64,000 nt of DNA, from positions 682,001-746,000 of the forward strand of contig NZ_QMEJ01000001.1 of assembly GCF_003390865.1 (NCBI RefSeq), written 5' to 3'. Below are positions 34,928 to 44,943 of this stretch, piece by piece. A model generated the notes under the pieces. That model was not told where the DNA came from. It made no database searches and was given only the letters and a program-made list of their open reading frames with translations. Position 1 is the first letter of the stretch. Every line of letters starts with the position of its first letter. This stretch comes from Tropicimonas sp. IMCC34011 (lineage in GTDB: Bacteria > Pseudomonadota > Alphaproteobacteria > Rhodobacterales > Rhodobacteraceae). A program made the position numbers and the translations under genes.

Positions 34928-35971
34928 ATGCCAGACATCATCCGTATCGCCCGCCCCGACGACTTTCACCTCCACCTCAGGGACGGCGCCATGCTGAAGG
35001 CGGTGCTGCCCGAGACGGCCCGGCACTTCGCCCGCGCCATCATCATGCCGAACCTCGTCCCGCCCGTGGTGACGGCGGCGGATGCGGCCGCCTATCGCGA
35101 GCGGATCATGGCGGCGCTGCCGGACGGCGCAGACTTCACGCCGCTGATGACGCTCTACCTGACCGAGGAGACGGACGCGGAGGATGTCGTCTCGGCTCAC
35201 AAGCGCGGCGAGATCACCGCGGTGAAGCTCTATCCCGCGGGCGCCACGACCAATTCGGCGTCCGGCGTGAAGGACTTCACAAAGGTCCAGGGGGTTCTGG
35301 AGGCGATGGCCGAGGCCGGCATCCCCCTGTGCATGCATGGCGAGGTGACCGATCCGAAGATCGACATCTTCGACCGCGAGGCCGCGTTCATTGACCGGGT
35401 GCTGGAGCCCATCCGGCGCCGCACGCCCGGCCTGCGGGTGGTCATGGAGCATATCACCACCGCCAACGCCTGCGCCTATCTCGCCGAGAGCCAGGGCGAC
35501 CTGGCGGCGACGGTCACGGTCCATCACCTGATGATCAACCGCAACCACATGCTCGTCGGAGGCATCCGTCCGCATTACTACTGCCTCCCCGTCGCCAAGC
35601 GCGAAGTGCATCGCGAATCCCTCGTGGAGCTGGTCACCTCGGCCAATCCCCACGTCTTCCTCGGCACGGACAGCGCGCCGCATCCGACCCACGCCAAGGA
35701 AAGTGCGTGCGGTTGTGCCGGCATCTTCACGGCGCCGAACGCGATGGCGTGCCTTGCCGAGGTCTTCGACGAGGCCGGCAAGCTGGACGCGCTGGAGGAC
35801 TTCACGTCCTTCAACGGCGCGGCCTTCTACGGGCTGACGCCGAACACCGTCAAGATCACGCTCGCCAAGGGCGATCCGCAGGACGTCCCCGCGCCCGTCG
35901 CGGTCGAGGGCGGTGAGGACGTGACCGTCTTCGATCCCGGCCGGCCCATCCACTGGCGTGTGGTGGACTGA
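34928..35971 (+). CDS. pyrC: Dihydroorotase
   Basis: The 347-residue enzyme closes carbamoyl aspartate to dihydroorotate in pyrimidine synthesis. It is the class II (PyrC) type: the metal motif DFHLHLRDG at about residues 12-20, the carbamylated-lysine region [13 protein letters not shown] near residue 100, [15 protein letters not shown] and LGTDSAPH with the catalytic aspartate. It is followed by pyrE in the same direction after 77 bases. Confidence 0.96.
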   Translation: MPDIIRIARPDDFHLHLRDGAMLKAVLPETARHFARAIIMPNLVPPVVTAADAAAYRERIMAALPDGADFTPLMTLYLTEETDAEDVVSAHKRGEITAVKLYPAGATTNSASGVKDFTKVQGVLEAMAEAGIPLCMHGEVTDPKIDIFDREAAFIDRVLEPIRRRTPGLRVVMEHITTANACAYLAESQGDLAATVTVHHLMINRNHMLVGGIRPHYYCLPVAKREVHRESLVELVTSANPHVFLGTDSAPHPTHAKESACGCAGIFTAPNAMACLAEVFDEAGKLDALEDFTSFNGAAFYGLTPNTVKITLAKGDPQDVPAPVAVEGGEDVTVFDPGRPIHWRVVD

Positions 35972-36048
35972 GCCGCCCTTCCCCTGCCCGGCCCCGCGCG
36001 CTAGGAGCCGTTTCCGACCGCAACAGCTCCTTCGCAGACGAGGCCGAC

Positions 36049-36723
36049 ATGATCCCCACCAGCTTTCCCGATCGCCAGACCATCGCTCGCTTGACCGCCG
36101 GGATGCTGCTGGAGGTGGACGCGGTCCATTTCCGCCCCGAGGAGCCGTTTACGCTGTCGTCGGGGTTGCCGTCGCCGGCCTATATCGATTGCCGCAAGCT
36201 GATCTCCTTCCCGCGCGTGCGCTCCGCCCTGATGGACTTTCTCGCCGTCACGGTGATGCGGGACGCGGGCTTCGAGGCGTTCGACGGGGTGGCGGGCGGC
36301 GAAACCGCCGGCATTCCCTTCGCGGCGTTCATGTCGGAGCGGCTGGCGCTGCCGATGAGCTACGTGCGCAAGAAGCCGAAGGGCTACGGGCGCGGCGCCC
36401 GGATCGAAGGCGTGATGACGGAGGGCCAGCGTATCCTTCTCGTCGAGGATCTGACGACCGACGGCGGCTCCAAGCTCTCCTTCGTCGACGCGATCCGCGA
36501 GACCGGCGCCACCTGCGCCCATACCGCCGTGGTCTTCTCCTGGGGAATCTACCCCGAGATGTCCAAGACGCTGGGCGACCACGGCGTCACGCTGCACAGC
36601 CTCTGCACCTGGCACGATGTCCTCGCCGTGGCCAAGGAGCGCGAAGCCTTCGGCCCCGATGCGCTGAACGGCGTCGAGGAATTCCTCGCCGATCCCCGCG
36701 CATGGCAGGCGGCCCGGAAGTAA
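36049..36723 (+). CDS. pyrE: Orotate phosphoribosyltransferase
   Basis: The 224-residue enzyme transfers ribose phosphate from PRPP to orotate. [22 protein letters not shown] marks the N-terminal part, and the PRPP loop [21 protein letters not shown] lies at about residues 128-148. [15 protein letters not shown] and [12 protein letters not shown] (active-site lysines) are also present. It directly follows pyrC, the preceding pyrimidine enzyme gene, and probably shares its transcript. Confidence 0.95.
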   Translation: MIPTSFPDRQTIARLTAGMLLEVDAVHFRPEEPFTLSSGLPSPAYIDCRKLISFPRVRSALMDFLAVTVMRDAGFEAFDGVAGGETAGIPFAAFMSERLALPMSYVRKKPKGYGRGARIEGVMTEGQRILLVEDLTTDGGSKLSFVDAIRETGATCAHTAVVFSWGIYPEMSKTLGDHGVTLHSLCTWHDVLAVAKEREAFGPDALNGVEEFLADPRAWQAARK

Positions 36724-36750
36724 GACGGGCCTCTCGGCACAGCCCCGCAG

Positions 36751-36776
36751 CGCTCGCCCGGCACTGAGGGCGGGCG
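36751..36776 (+). terminator. Probable terminator hairpin after pyrE
   Basis: CGCTCGCCC (36751-36759) pairs with GGGCGGGCG (36768-36776) with one T-G wobble and an 8-base loop. There is no T run, so it may only partly terminate the pyrC-pyrE transcript. Confidence 0.35.
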
Positions 36777-36872
36777 TGGGCGGCGATATGGCGTGCGAGA
36801 AAACGCATCTCTGGATCTCTCCGCAGCGGGGCCGGTGCAAACGCCGCGCTCCGCAGAGCCGTCCGGGCCATT

Positions 36873-36914
36873 TCATCCACAGTCTATCCACAGCTCGTCC
36901 ACGAGCTCTCCACA
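36873..36914 (+). promoter_or_regulatory. Array of four DnaA-box-like sequences, 11-bp phased
   Basis: TCATCCACA (36873), CTATCCACA (36884), TCGTCCACG (36895) and CTCTCCACA (36906) begin exactly 11 bases apart. The first two match the DnaA box TTATCCACA at eight of nine positions; the others are degenerate. The array lies about 105 bases upstream of the dnaB start in a 295-base gap, just before an AT-richer segment (TTCATACATTTTG). It is probably a DnaA-controlled dnaB promoter. Confidence 0.55.
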
Positions 36915-37018
36915 GGTTCATACATTTTGCGCAAACGGCCCCGAGGGCGTAGAACCGGGGACGATCCGGGCGACGGCAGATCGCCCAGAACAGGGGACCG
37001 GCGCCAAGCCGGCCGGGC

Positions 37019-38527
37019 ATGCACATGAACGAGATCACCACCATCACGCCGGGCGGCGGCCAGAGCGGATCGGGCGACGGCGGCGTGCCGTGCAACATCG
37101 AGGCGGAGCAGCAGCTCCTCGGTGCGATCCTCACCAACAACGACACTCTGGACCGCGTCGCCTCCATCGTGCGGCCGGAGCACTTCTACGACCCGGTCCA
37201 CGCGCGCATCTTCACGCTCGCCGAAAGCCGGATCGCGAAGAACCTCCAGGCGACGCCGACCACGCTCAAGACCTTCCTAGAGGACGATCCGGGGCTGAAG
37301 GAACTGGGGGGGCCGGGCTACCTCGTGCAGCTCTCCTCCGCCGCCATCGCCAGCTTCGCGGCGCGGGACTACGCCCAGATCGTGCGGGACCTCGCGACCC
37401 GCCGGAAGCTCATGGAAGTCGGCAAGGAGATCGCTGCCCGCGCGGCCAAGGTCGATGCGGAGATGGAGCCGGACGAGCAGATCGTCCGCGCCGAACAGGA
37501 CCTCTATTCCCTCGGCGAGCAGGGCAAGGCGGGCAGCGGATTCGTGTCCTTCCTGCGCGCGGTCACCGACGCGGTTCATGTCGCGAACGCCGCCTACATG
37601 CGCGAGGGCGGTCTCGCCGGCGTCTCGACCGGCCTGACCGACCTCGACCGCAAGCTCGGCGGACTGCACAATTCGGACCTTCTGATCCTCGCCGGACGCC
37701 CCTCAATGGGCAAGACGTCCTTGGCGACCAACATTGCGTTCAACGTCGCCAAGGCCTACCGCCGCGGCCGGCGGCCCGACGGAACCGAAGGAACGCTCGA
37801 GGGCGGCGTCGTCGGGTTCTTCTCCCTCGAGATGAGCGCCGAACAGCTCGCCGCGCGTGTCCTCTCAGAGGCGGCCGAGGTGCCGAGCGAACAGATCCGC
37901 CGCGGCGACATGACGGAGGAGGAGTTCCGTCGGTTCGTGGAGGCCGCGAAGGCCCTCGAATCCTGTCCGCTGCACATCGACGACACGCCCGCGCTGCCGA
38001 TCAGCCAGCTCGCCACCCGCGCCCGCAAGCTCAAGCGGGAGCACGGTCTGGACGTTCTGATGATCGACTATCTCCAGCTCGTCCGCCCCGCATCGGCGAA
38101 GGACAGCCGCGTCAACGAGGTCTCCGAGATCACGCAGGGCCTGAAGGCCATCGCCAAGGAACTCGACATCCCGGTCATCGCCCTCTCCCAGCTGTCGAGG
38201 CAGGTCGAATCGCGGGAAGACAAGCGGCCCCAGCTCTCTGACCTGCGGGAATCCGGCTCCATCGAGCAGGACGCTGACGTGGTGATGTTCGTGTACCGCG
38301 AGGAGTACTACAAGGAACGCGAGAAGCCGGGCGAGAACGACCTCGAGGCGATGGCGAAGTGGCAGCAGGAAATGGAGAGCGCCCACGGCAAGGCCGAGGT
38401 CGTCATCGGCAAGCAGCGGCACGGCCCCATCGGCACCGTCGAGCTGTCCTTCGAAGGCCGCTTCACCCGCTTCGGAAACCTCGTGAAACCGTGGCAGGAT
38501 CGTGCCGAGGGCGGTGGCGACTTCTGA
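37019..38527 (+). CDS. dnaB: Replicative DNA helicase DnaB
   Basis: The hexameric helicase unwinds DNA at the replication fork. The 502-residue product has the N-terminal DnaG-interaction domain (NIEAEQQLLGAILTNNDTLDRVASIVRPEHFYDPVHARIF), a linker, and the RecA-like domain with Walker A GRPSMGKTSLATNIA near residue 225. It also has FFSLEMSAEQLAARVLSE, Walker B VLMIDYLQLV and the LSQLSRQVESREDKRPQLSDLRESGSIEQDAD loop. ATG 37025 (MNEITT) is an equally good start; neither has a strong Shine-Dalgarno. No intein is present at the usual insertion sites. Confidence 0.97.
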   Translation: MHMNEITTITPGGGQSGSGDGGVPCNIEAEQQLLGAILTNNDTLDRVASIVRPEHFYDPVHARIFTLAESRIAKNLQATPTTLKTFLEDDPGLKELGGPGYLVQLSSAAIASFAARDYAQIVRDLATRRKLMEVGKEIAARAAKVDAEMEPDEQIVRAEQDLYSLGEQGKAGSGFVSFLRAVTDAVHVANAAYMREGGLAGVSTGLTDLDRKLGGLHNSDLLILAGRPSMGKTSLATNIAFNVAKAYRRGRRPDGTEGTLEGGVVGFFSLEMSAEQLAARVLSEAAEVPSEQIRRGDMTEEEFRRFVEAAKALESCPLHIDDTPALPISQLATRARKLKREHGLDVLMIDYLQLVRPASAKDSRVNEVSEITQGLKAIAKELDIPVIALSQLSRQVESREDKRPQLSDLRESGSIEQDADVVMFVYREEYYKEREKPGENDLEAMAKWQQEMESAHGKAEVVIGKQRHGPIGTVELSFEGRFTRFGNLVKPWQDRAEGGGDF

Positions 38528-38577
38528 TCGCCATCGGCCCCGGCCCGCTGGGGGAATCCCACACGAAGAGGTGGCGC

Positions 38578-41571
38578 CTACTCGTCCGCGAGTATCGCCG
38601 AGAGGGGCGCGAGCGCGACCGAGCCGTCCTCCTCAGCCGCCGCCCAGTTTCTCAGACCTTCGAGCGTGTCCGGCGCCATTGTCGCCGAGACGACGACCCC
38701 GCCGATCCGGCCCGCTTCGAATGCAGCCCGGTCGAGCGCACGCCCGATCCCGGCCGGACGCGGCTCACCCATGTCGATGCGGCGCCAGAGCGACGCCGAG
38801 GGAAGACCGGCCTCGCCGGCGAGGCGTTCCGCGCCGCCGAGCCCCGTATCGCGCAGCAGGAGGCCATGCCCTTCGCGCGCGAGGGCGGAGATCGCCTGCC
38901 GCGCCATGTCCTCGTCCGCGCCGAGATCGCGGGCCTCCGTGTCCATCACGCCGATGGCGGACGGAACGCGGGTCAGCCAGTCCTCGACGGAGGTCTCGAG
39001 ATCCTGCGGCCGGGCGCCCTTCGGCAGGCCGCTCGCCATGATCACGACCTCTGCGCCGGCGCCTGAGAGGGACGCGGCGCGCGCGGCTGCGTCCTCCGAG
39101 GCGGGATCGACGGCAACGGTCACCGGGAAGGCGAGGCCGGAAATGGTTTCGGGCGTCGTCGTGCCGTCATCGAGAAGCACCACCGAAAGTAGCGGGCGGC
39201 CAGCGGCATCCTCGAAGGGGATGGCATTGCGCTGCAGGGCACCTTGGCTCTCGGCCTGCGGCACGTCCTCGCCAAGGTCCATGTCCGCGGCCCTGCGGGC
39301 AACGAGGTTGCCTTCCGGGGGGAGCGTCGAGCGGCCGGTCCTCTCCGTCAGCGGCAGGACGCGGAGGCCGATCCCGGTGGGCGCCTGATCGTCGACCATG
39401 GGCGGCATCTCGGGGGATTGCACCACTTCGCGCCCCGTGATGCGCGGCGCGTCCGAGCGAACGGGCGCCTCTGACCGGGTGGTGCGCGCGGCATCGCGGT
39501 CAGCGGTCCGGGCCGGCTCCGAGCCGACGGGCGCACTCCGCCGTGCTGCCTCGCGCGGCGCCGTCTCGGGGGGAGCCGCACTGGCGAGGGGGCCCGTGGT
39601 CTCTATGGCGGGAGCCTTGTCCGATCCTGCCCGCTCTGCGGAGGCGGACGAGACCGGCGCCGGCACACCGCGAGCGGCGCGAGGCGCATCCGGGCTCGCG
39701 GAGGACACGGTCGCGGCAGCGGGCGTTTCGGACCGGTCCGCATCGCCGGACGGGCTTCGCATGGCAGGCTGTGACGCCGCGGCCGTCACAGGGCTCTCTC
39801 CGGGCCGGTCTGCCTCGGCGGTGTCGCTGCGGGTGGCGGTGCGGGACGAGGCGAGGATGGCCGGGGTCGCCGGGGCGCTGGCCGCGTCCTCAGCCTCCGG
39901 CGAGCGCGAGCGTGTGGCGCCGGTCCGGGCGATCCGGGAGGGATCCGCCTGCGTCGTCGAGGCGGGCGCGGCGCGGTCCGCCGGGCGCGCGCCGCTGGCG
40001 GTGGCGCCGATGGTCAGCTCGGTAGACGGGCCGGAACTCGCCTCCGCCGTATCGGAGCGCGCCGGATCGCCGGGCTCGCCCGCCGCCCGACGGGGAGCCG
40101 GCGCGTCCGGAACGTCACCCGGGCGAGCCCGTGCGGACAGTGTGGGTGAGGGTACGGCTGCGGGGTCGGACGAGCCGATATCGGCACGAGAAACGCTGTC
40201 CGCCGCCCCTGCCCGGCGCGCCTCTGGAGCGGCTTCGGTCATCGCGGGATCGGCGCTGGCGGCCTCGACCTCATCTCCGCCGCTCGCGGAGACCGCCTCG
40301 CCGGCCGTGATACGCGCCCCTTCATCGATCTCCGTGAGGGCCGGCTCACTGGCAAGCGGCGCGTCCGCGGGGGTGGCGGGAGCACCGGTTTCGAGGGTGG
40401 GCCTGTCCGGTTCAGCTGCGCCCGCCCGATCGCCCTCCAGCGCCGCGACCGGGGCGCCCGGCTCGGGATCGAGATCGCTCGTGGAAGCGGGTTCCAGCGA
40501 GGAGGCCGCAACCATCTCGGGTCTGTCCGTGGACAGAGGAGTTTCCGGGCGGATCTCGGGGGTCATCCCGGCCTCGTCCGTCATTCCCTGCCGGATCCGG
40601 TCCGGAGCGCCAGCCGCCAGCTCGGGATCGGAATCGCCAGCAGGATCCCCTTCACGGCGCGAATCGGATCTGCGCCCGTCCGTGATGGCATCGGCCGGAC
40701 CGTCCTTCTCCTCTTCCGCAACGTCGATCGCGACGGGTGTCGCGAGGGCGGCGTCCTGTCCGGACTCGGATTCGGCGCCCGGCGCCGTTCGCGCTGCATC
40801 CAGGCTGGCGCCGTCCTCTGCATCCGGCGCAGTCCCACGCGCGGGGCTCATGGACGCGACCTCGGGCGCCGTGCCGCCTTCGGCCGGAAGGCCTGTCCGA
40901 CCGCTCCCCTCGCCCCGGGCCTCCTCACCGCGCGGCGGCAGCGCGTCGGGACCCGAAACCTCGGGCGCGACGCCCGGCGATTGGGTGACCTCGCTCTTTT
41001 CTCCGTCCTCCTGCGCCGGCGCGGCGAGGGAGGGCGAGTCGTCCCCGGCCTCGGGTGCGCGCGGCGCCCGGACCGGACTGTCGGAGGCATCGGGACGTCC
41101 CGCGGGGTCGGTGTCGAAGCGCAGCGGCAATTCTCCAGCGGCGCTGCCCTGCGGTGCGGACGGCAAGGTGGAGAGCGACGGGCCCTGACCGTCCGGTTCG
41201 GGAAGGCTCGGCGCGCCATCGGTCAGTCCGCGCCGGAACTCGGATCCGGCCGGCACGTTCAGCTCGGCGGAGACGCCGGGATCTACGGCCTCGCCGGCAG
41301 GTGCCGGACGCGAGGCCAGGGGCTCCGGCCGGCGCTCTGGCGTCTCGTCCGCTTCCGGCACGCTCAGGCGCGCAGCGGCGCCATCGCGGCCCGTCGAGGG
41401 TGCCATGTCCGGTGCTGCGCCGGGCAGGACCTCCAGCGTGGCCTCCGGCTCAGGTGCCCCTGATTCCGATCCCCTCGTCTCCGGCAGCGGTGCGAGCTGC
41501 GACGCCACGCCGAGCGCGATGACCGACAAGGCACTGCCCCAAAGAAGTCCCGACAGGATTCCGCCGCCCAT
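38578..41571 (-). CDS. Divergent polysaccharide deacetylase with giant disordered region
   Basis: The start at ATG 41571 gives 997 residues, beginning with an anchor helix (MGGGILSGLLWGSALSVIAL). About 700 residues of low-complexity Ala/Pro/Glu/Asp/Ser follow. Only the last 220 or so form a domain (PLLSVVLLDDGTTTPETISGLAFPVTVAVDP, VVIMASGLPKGARPQDLE, IGVMDTEARDLG, HGLLLRDTGLG), which is the divergent polysaccharide deacetylase (DUF610/YibQ) family. These resemble NodB-like enzymes and are thought to be periplasmic. The linker is far longer than is usual. A longer frame upstream would overlap trpG and is rejected. Confidence 0.8.
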   Translation of the reverse strand: MGGGILSGLLWGSALSVIALGVASQLAPLPETRGSESGAPEPEATLEVLPGAAPDMAPSTGRDGAAARLSVPEADETPERRPEPLASRPAPAGEAVDPGVSAELNVPAGSEFRRGLTDGAPSLPEPDGQGPSLSTLPSAPQGSAAGELPLRFDTDPAGRPDASDSPVRAPRAPEAGDDSPSLAAPAQEDGEKSEVTQSPGVAPEVSGPDALPPRGEEARGEGSGRTGLPAEGGTAPEVASMSPARGTAPDAEDGASLDAARTAPGAESESGQDAALATPVAIDVAEEEKDGPADAITDGRRSDSRREGDPAGDSDPELAAGAPDRIRQGMTDEAGMTPEIRPETPLSTDRPEMVAASSLEPASTSDLDPEPGAPVAALEGDRAGAAEPDRPTLETGAPATPADAPLASEPALTEIDEGARITAGEAVSASGGDEVEAASADPAMTEAAPEARRAGAADSVSRADIGSSDPAAVPSPTLSARARPGDVPDAPAPRRAAGEPGDPARSDTAEASSGPSTELTIGATASGARPADRAAPASTTQADPSRIARTGATRSRSPEAEDAASAPATPAILASSRTATRSDTAEADRPGESPVTAAASQPAMRSPSGDADRSETPAAATVSSASPDAPRAARGVPAPVSSASAERAGSDKAPAIETTGPLASAAPPETAPREAARRSAPVGSEPARTADRDAARTTRSEAPVRSDAPRITGREVVQSPEMPPMVDDQAPTGIGLRVLPLTERTGRSTLPPEGNLVARRAADMDLGEDVPQAESQGALQRNAIPFEDAAGRPLLSVVLLDDGTTTPETISGLAFPVTVAVDPASEDAAARAASLSGAGAEVVIMASGLPKGARPQDLETSVEDWLTRVPSAIGVMDTEARDLGADEDMARQAISALAREGHGLLLRDTGLGGAERLAGEAGLPSASLWRRIDMGEPRPAGIGRALDRAAFEAGRIGGVVVSATMAPDTLEGLRNWAAAEEDGSVALAPLSAILADE

Positions 41572-41743
41572 AGTGTAAGCTCCCGCTCGTCTCTGTCTGC
41601 CCCCTGGGGCCCGGCCCTGTCCCGCACCGTTCACCCCTCGAGGCCCCGGCGCCGGGGTCGCTCTTGACCCTGCCCGCCGGGGCGCGGCAAGTATAGCCCG
41701 GCCGCGACGGCGGTTCACGCGATTTCCCCCGGAAGGTCCCGTC

Positions 41744-42337
41744 ATGCTGCTGCTGATCGACAACTACGACAGCTTTACCTGGAACCTCGTGCACTATCTG
41801 GGCGAGCTCGGTGCGGACATCCGCGTGGAACGCAACGACGCGCTGGACGTGCAGGCGGCGATGGGGCTCGATCCCTCCGCCATCCTGATATCGCCCGGCC
41901 CCTGCGATCCCGACCGCGCCGGCATCTGCCTGCCGCTGATTGCAGCGGCGGCGGAGGCGCGCATTCCGCTCATGGGCGTCTGTCTCGGCCACCAGGCGAT
42001 CGGGCAGGCCTTCGGTGGCCGCGTCGTCCGGTGCCACGAGATCGTCCACGGCAAGCCCGGCCTCATGCAGCACGGCGGAACCGGCGTGTTCGCAGGACTG
42101 CCGAACCCGCTCTCCGCCACGCGCTACCACTCGCTGATCGTCGAGAAGGAATCGCTGCCCGATACCCTTAAGGTCACGGCGGCGCTGGAGGACGGCACGA
42201 TCATGGGCCTCGCCCACCGGGACCTGCCGATTCACGGTGTCCAGTTCCACCCCGAAAGCATACGCTCGGAGCATGGCCACGCCCTCCTCCGCAATTTCCT
42301 GAAACTCGCGGGCCTTGCCCCTGCGGAGGCCGCTTGA
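41744..42337 (+). CDS. trpG: Anthranilate synthase component II (glutamine amidotransferase)
   Basis: The 197-residue subunit supplies ammonia from glutamine to TrpE. The class I amidotransferase triad is visible: the cysteine in [18 protein letters not shown] (about residue 79) and the histidine/glutamate of [14 protein letters not shown]. The oxyanion segment [12 protein letters not shown] is present. It also could serve as PabA. It heads trpG-trpD-ung-trpC-moaC-moeA-lexA; trpE is not in the window. The trpD start overlaps its stop. Confidence 0.96.
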   Translation: MLLLIDNYDSFTWNLVHYLGELGADIRVERNDALDVQAAMGLDPSAILISPGPCDPDRAGICLPLIAAAAEARIPLMGVCLGHQAIGQAFGGRVVRCHEIVHGKPGLMQHGGTGVFAGLPNPLSATRYHSLIVEKESLPDTLKVTAALEDGTIMGLAHRDLPIHGVQFHPESIRSEHGHALLRNFLKLAGLAPAEAA

Positions 42338-43347
42338 CCGACCGAATGAAGCCCCTGATCGCCGCCGCCGCCGAGCGCGCCCTGACACGCGCCGAGGCCG
42401 AGGAAGCCTTCACGATCCTGCTCGAGGGCGATGCGACCGCCGCGCAGATCGGCGGCCTGCTTATGGCCCTGAGGACCCGCGGCGAAGCCATCGAGGAGAC
42501 CACGGCCGCCGTCGCCGTGATGCGCGCTCACTGCATCTCCGTCGCCGCGCCAGAGGGCGCGATCGACATCGTCGGCACCGGGGGCGACGGCAAGGGCACG
42601 CTCAACATCTCCACCGCGGCGGCGCTCGTGGTCGCCGGGGCGGGCGTTCCCGTGGCGAAGCATGGCAACCGGAACCTCTCGTCGAAATCGGGCTCGGCGG
42701 ATGCGCTGGGGGAGCTCGGCGTCAACGTGATGGTCGGCAAGGACATCGTCGAGCGCGCGCTTTCCGAGGCCGGCATCGCCTTCATGATGGCGACGATGCA
42801 CCACCCGTCGATGAAGCATGTCGGACCGGTCCGCACGGAACTCGGAACGCGCACGATCTTCAACGTGCTGGGACCGCTCAGCAATCCCGCCGGGGTCCTG
42901 CGCCAGCTCACCGGCGCCTATTCGCGGGATCTTCTCGTGCCCATGGCGACCACGCTCGGTCAGCTCGGCTCCGAGCACGCCTGGCTCGTTCATGGCGGCG
43001 ACGGGACGGACGAGCTGTCCATCGCCGGGCCGTCCTGGCTTGCGGAGCTGAAGGACGGCAAGGTGACGGAGCGGATCGTAACGCCGGAAGAAGCGGGCCT
43101 GCCGGTTCACCCGTTCGAGGCGATCCTCGGCGGCACACCGAAGGAGAACGGGCGGGCGATCGTTCGTCTTCTGGACGGCGAGACCGGCGCCTATCGCGAT
43201 GCGGTCCTTCTGAACGCCGCCGCGGGCCTTCTCGTTGCCGGGCGTGTCGAGACCCTCGAAGACGGCGCCCGGATGGCCGCCGAGTCGATCGACAGCGGCG
43301 CTGCGCGTGAAAAGGCTGCCCATCTCGCCCGGATCACGACAGGCTGA
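42334..43347 (+). CDS. trpD: Anthranilate phosphoribosyltransferase
   Basis: TrpD joins anthranilate with PRPP in tryptophan synthesis. The 337-residue product has the PRPP and phosphate loop [27 protein letters not shown] (about residues 79-105), [22 protein letters not shown] and [14 protein letters not shown] use TTG 42334 because it overlaps the trpG stop (TTGA) and restores the usual N-terminus ([26 protein letters not shown]); ATG 42346 is the alternative. Confidence 0.96.
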   Translation: MTDRMKPLIAAAAERALTRAEAEEAFTILLEGDATAAQIGGLLMALRTRGEAIEETTAAVAVMRAHCISVAAPEGAIDIVGTGGDGKGTLNISTAAALVVAGAGVPVAKHGNRNLSSKSGSADALGELGVNVMVGKDIVERALSEAGIAFMMATMHHPSMKHVGPVRTELGTRTIFNVLGPLSNPAGVLRQLTGAYSRDLLVPMATTLGQLGSEHAWLVHGGDGTDELSIAGPSWLAELKDGKVTERIVTPEEAGLPVHPFEAILGGTPKENGRAIVRLLDGETGAYRDAVLLNAAAGLLVAGRVETLEDGARMAAESIDSGAAREKAAHLARITTG

Positions 43348-43355
43348 TCCGGAGC

Positions 43356-44042
43356 ATGGACCGCCTCGACACGTCCCGTCTCGGCGGCTGGGCCGACCTG
43401 CCCTTCTTCGAGGAGACGCTGCCCGAAATCGAAGCGCGGCTGGCCGAGGAGGCCGGTCCCGTCTTCCCGCCCCAAGCCTCCATCTTCCGGGCGCTCGAAC
43501 TTACCCCGCCGGAGCGCACCCGGGCCGTGATCCTCGGGCAGGACCCCTATCACACGCGCGGCAAGGCGGACGGGCTCGCATTCTCGATACCTGCGGGCTT
43601 CGGCGGTCGTCTCGACAGCCTCGGGAACATCCTGAAGCTCGTTAAGGCGGAGACCGGACGTCGCCGAACCCGCACCGATCTGACCGATTGGGCCGAACAG
43701 GGCGTGCTCCTCCTGAACACCGCCCTGACCGTTCCCGAAAGCAAGGCGCAGGGTCATGCGCGTCTGGGATGGTCCCGCCTCGTGAGCGAGGTGCTGGACC
43801 GGCTCGATACCGCGCCCCGCGCCTTTCTTCTTTGGGGAGGACCGGCGCAGAAGATCGGCGCCCGCCTTACGAACCCCGATCACCTCATGCTCCCCGCGCC
43901 GCACCCATCTCCGCTTTCGGCGTATAAAGGGTTCTTCGATGCGCGCCCCTTCAGCCAGACGAACGACTGGCTCGAGCGCCGGGGAGAGGCCCCGATCGAC
44001 TGGGCCGGCCCGGACGCACCCGCAAACGTCGAGCGCGACTGA
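43356..44042 (+). CDS. ung: Uracil-DNA glycosylase, family 1
   Basis: Ung removes uracil from DNA. The catalytic water-activating loop GQDPYH (Asp63, His66), the LLLNTALTV strand and the leucine loop HPSPLSAYKGFFDARPFSQTN (His183) are intact. It has no Ugi-like or extra domain. It sits nine bases after trpD and before trpC, an uncommon insertion in the trp-moa-lexA gene string. No LexA box is visible near it, so it is probably expressed constitutively with trpGD. Confidence 0.95.
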   Translation: MDRLDTSRLGGWADLPFFEETLPEIEARLAEEAGPVFPPQASIFRALELTPPERTRAVILGQDPYHTRGKADGLAFSIPAGFGGRLDSLGNILKLVKAETGRRRTRTDLTDWAEQGVLLLNTALTVPESKAQGHARLGWSRLVSEVLDRLDTAPRAFLLWGGPAQKIGARLTNPDHLMLPAPHPSPLSAYKGFFDARPFSQTNDWLERRGEAPIDWAGPDAPANVERD

Positions 44043-44142
44043 GCCCCACCGCCTGTGACGCACGGAGGGTCGTCCTCCGCCTAGACCGCGCCGGCGTGGC
44101 AAGCTACCACCGGTCACGTCCCACGCGTTCCGGAGGAGCCCG

Positions 44143-44943
44143 ATGTCCACGATCCTCGACCGTATCAAGGCCTACAAGCTCGAAGACGTCGCCGCCCGAA
44201 AGGCGGCACGCTCCTTCGCCGAGGTCGACGCCGCCGCCCGCGCGGCATCCCCTGTCAGACCATTCGCCGATGCGCTCGAGGCCGCCTCGAAGGCAGGCTA
44301 CGGACTGATTGCCGAAATCAAGAAGGCGAGCCCGTCCAAGGGCCTCATCCGCGCGGATTTCTCCCCGAAGGATCTCGCGGCGGCCTATGCCGAGGGTGGC
44401 GCCACGTGCCTCTCCGTTCTGACCGATGGACCGTCCTTCCAAGGGTCCGATGCCTTTCTCGCCGAAGCGCGGGACGCCGTCTCGCTGCCAGTCCTTCGGA
44501 AGGATTTCCTCTATGATCCGTGGCAGGTCGCGGAATCCCGTGCGCTCGGAGCGGATTGCATCCTTGTCATCATGGCGACCCTGTCGGACGGTCAGGCCTC
44601 CGATCTCTGCGCGGCCGCGTCGGACTACGGGATGGACGTCCTGATCGAGGTGCACGACGCGGAGGAACTCGACCGGGCTCTCCGGCTCCCATCGCGGTTG
44701 ATGGGAATAAATAACAGGAACCTCAATACCTTCGAGACCTCTCTTGATGTGACGAAGTCCCTGGCCGCAAGCGTCCCCCACGATCGGATCCTCGTGACCG
44801 AGAGCGGGATCGGAACGGCGTCCGACCTCGCCGAACTCGCCGGATACCGGGCCCGCTGCTTCCTCATCGGCGAAAGCATGATGCGGCAATCCGACGTTGC
44901 CGAGGCGGCGCGCAGCCTCCTCGCGAACCCGGTAGCCGCATGA
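44143..44943 (+). CDS. trpC: Indole-3-glycerol phosphate synthase
   Basis: The 266-residue TIM-barrel enzyme closes the indole ring. Active-site segments are [19 protein letters not shown] (catalytic lysine), [56 protein letters not shown] and [19 protein letters not shown] stands just before ATG 44143. The 100-base gap after ung contains a small GGAGG/CCTCC hairpin. Its end overlaps moaC (ATGA). Confidence 0.96.
   Translation: MSTILDRIKAYKLEDVAARKAARSFAEVDAAARAASPVRPFADALEAASKAGYGLIAEIKKASPSKGLIRADFSPKDLAAAYAEGGATCLSVLTDGPSFQGSDAFLAEARDAVSLPVLRKDFLYDPWQVAESRALGADCILVIMATLSDGQASDLCAAASDYGMDVLIEVHDAEELDRALRLPSRLMGINNRNLNTFETSLDVTKSLAASVPHDRILVTESGIGTASDLAELAGYRARCFLIGESMMRQSDVAEAARSLLANPVAA

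Noticed and set aside
39398-41188. 596-codon plus-strand frame rich in Ala/Ser/Gly
   Set aside because: Antisense to the low-complexity linker of the polysaccharide deacetylase gene; its codon pattern mirrors that linker.
38900-41300. Tandem-repeat array within the 40 kb region
   Set aside because: The encoded sequence is low-complexity but shows no fixed repeat unit at either DNA or protein level.
41572-41763. N-terminal extension of the polysaccharide deacetylase frame
   Set aside because: It would overlap trpG and place a basic disordered segment ahead of the evident membrane anchor that starts at MGGG.
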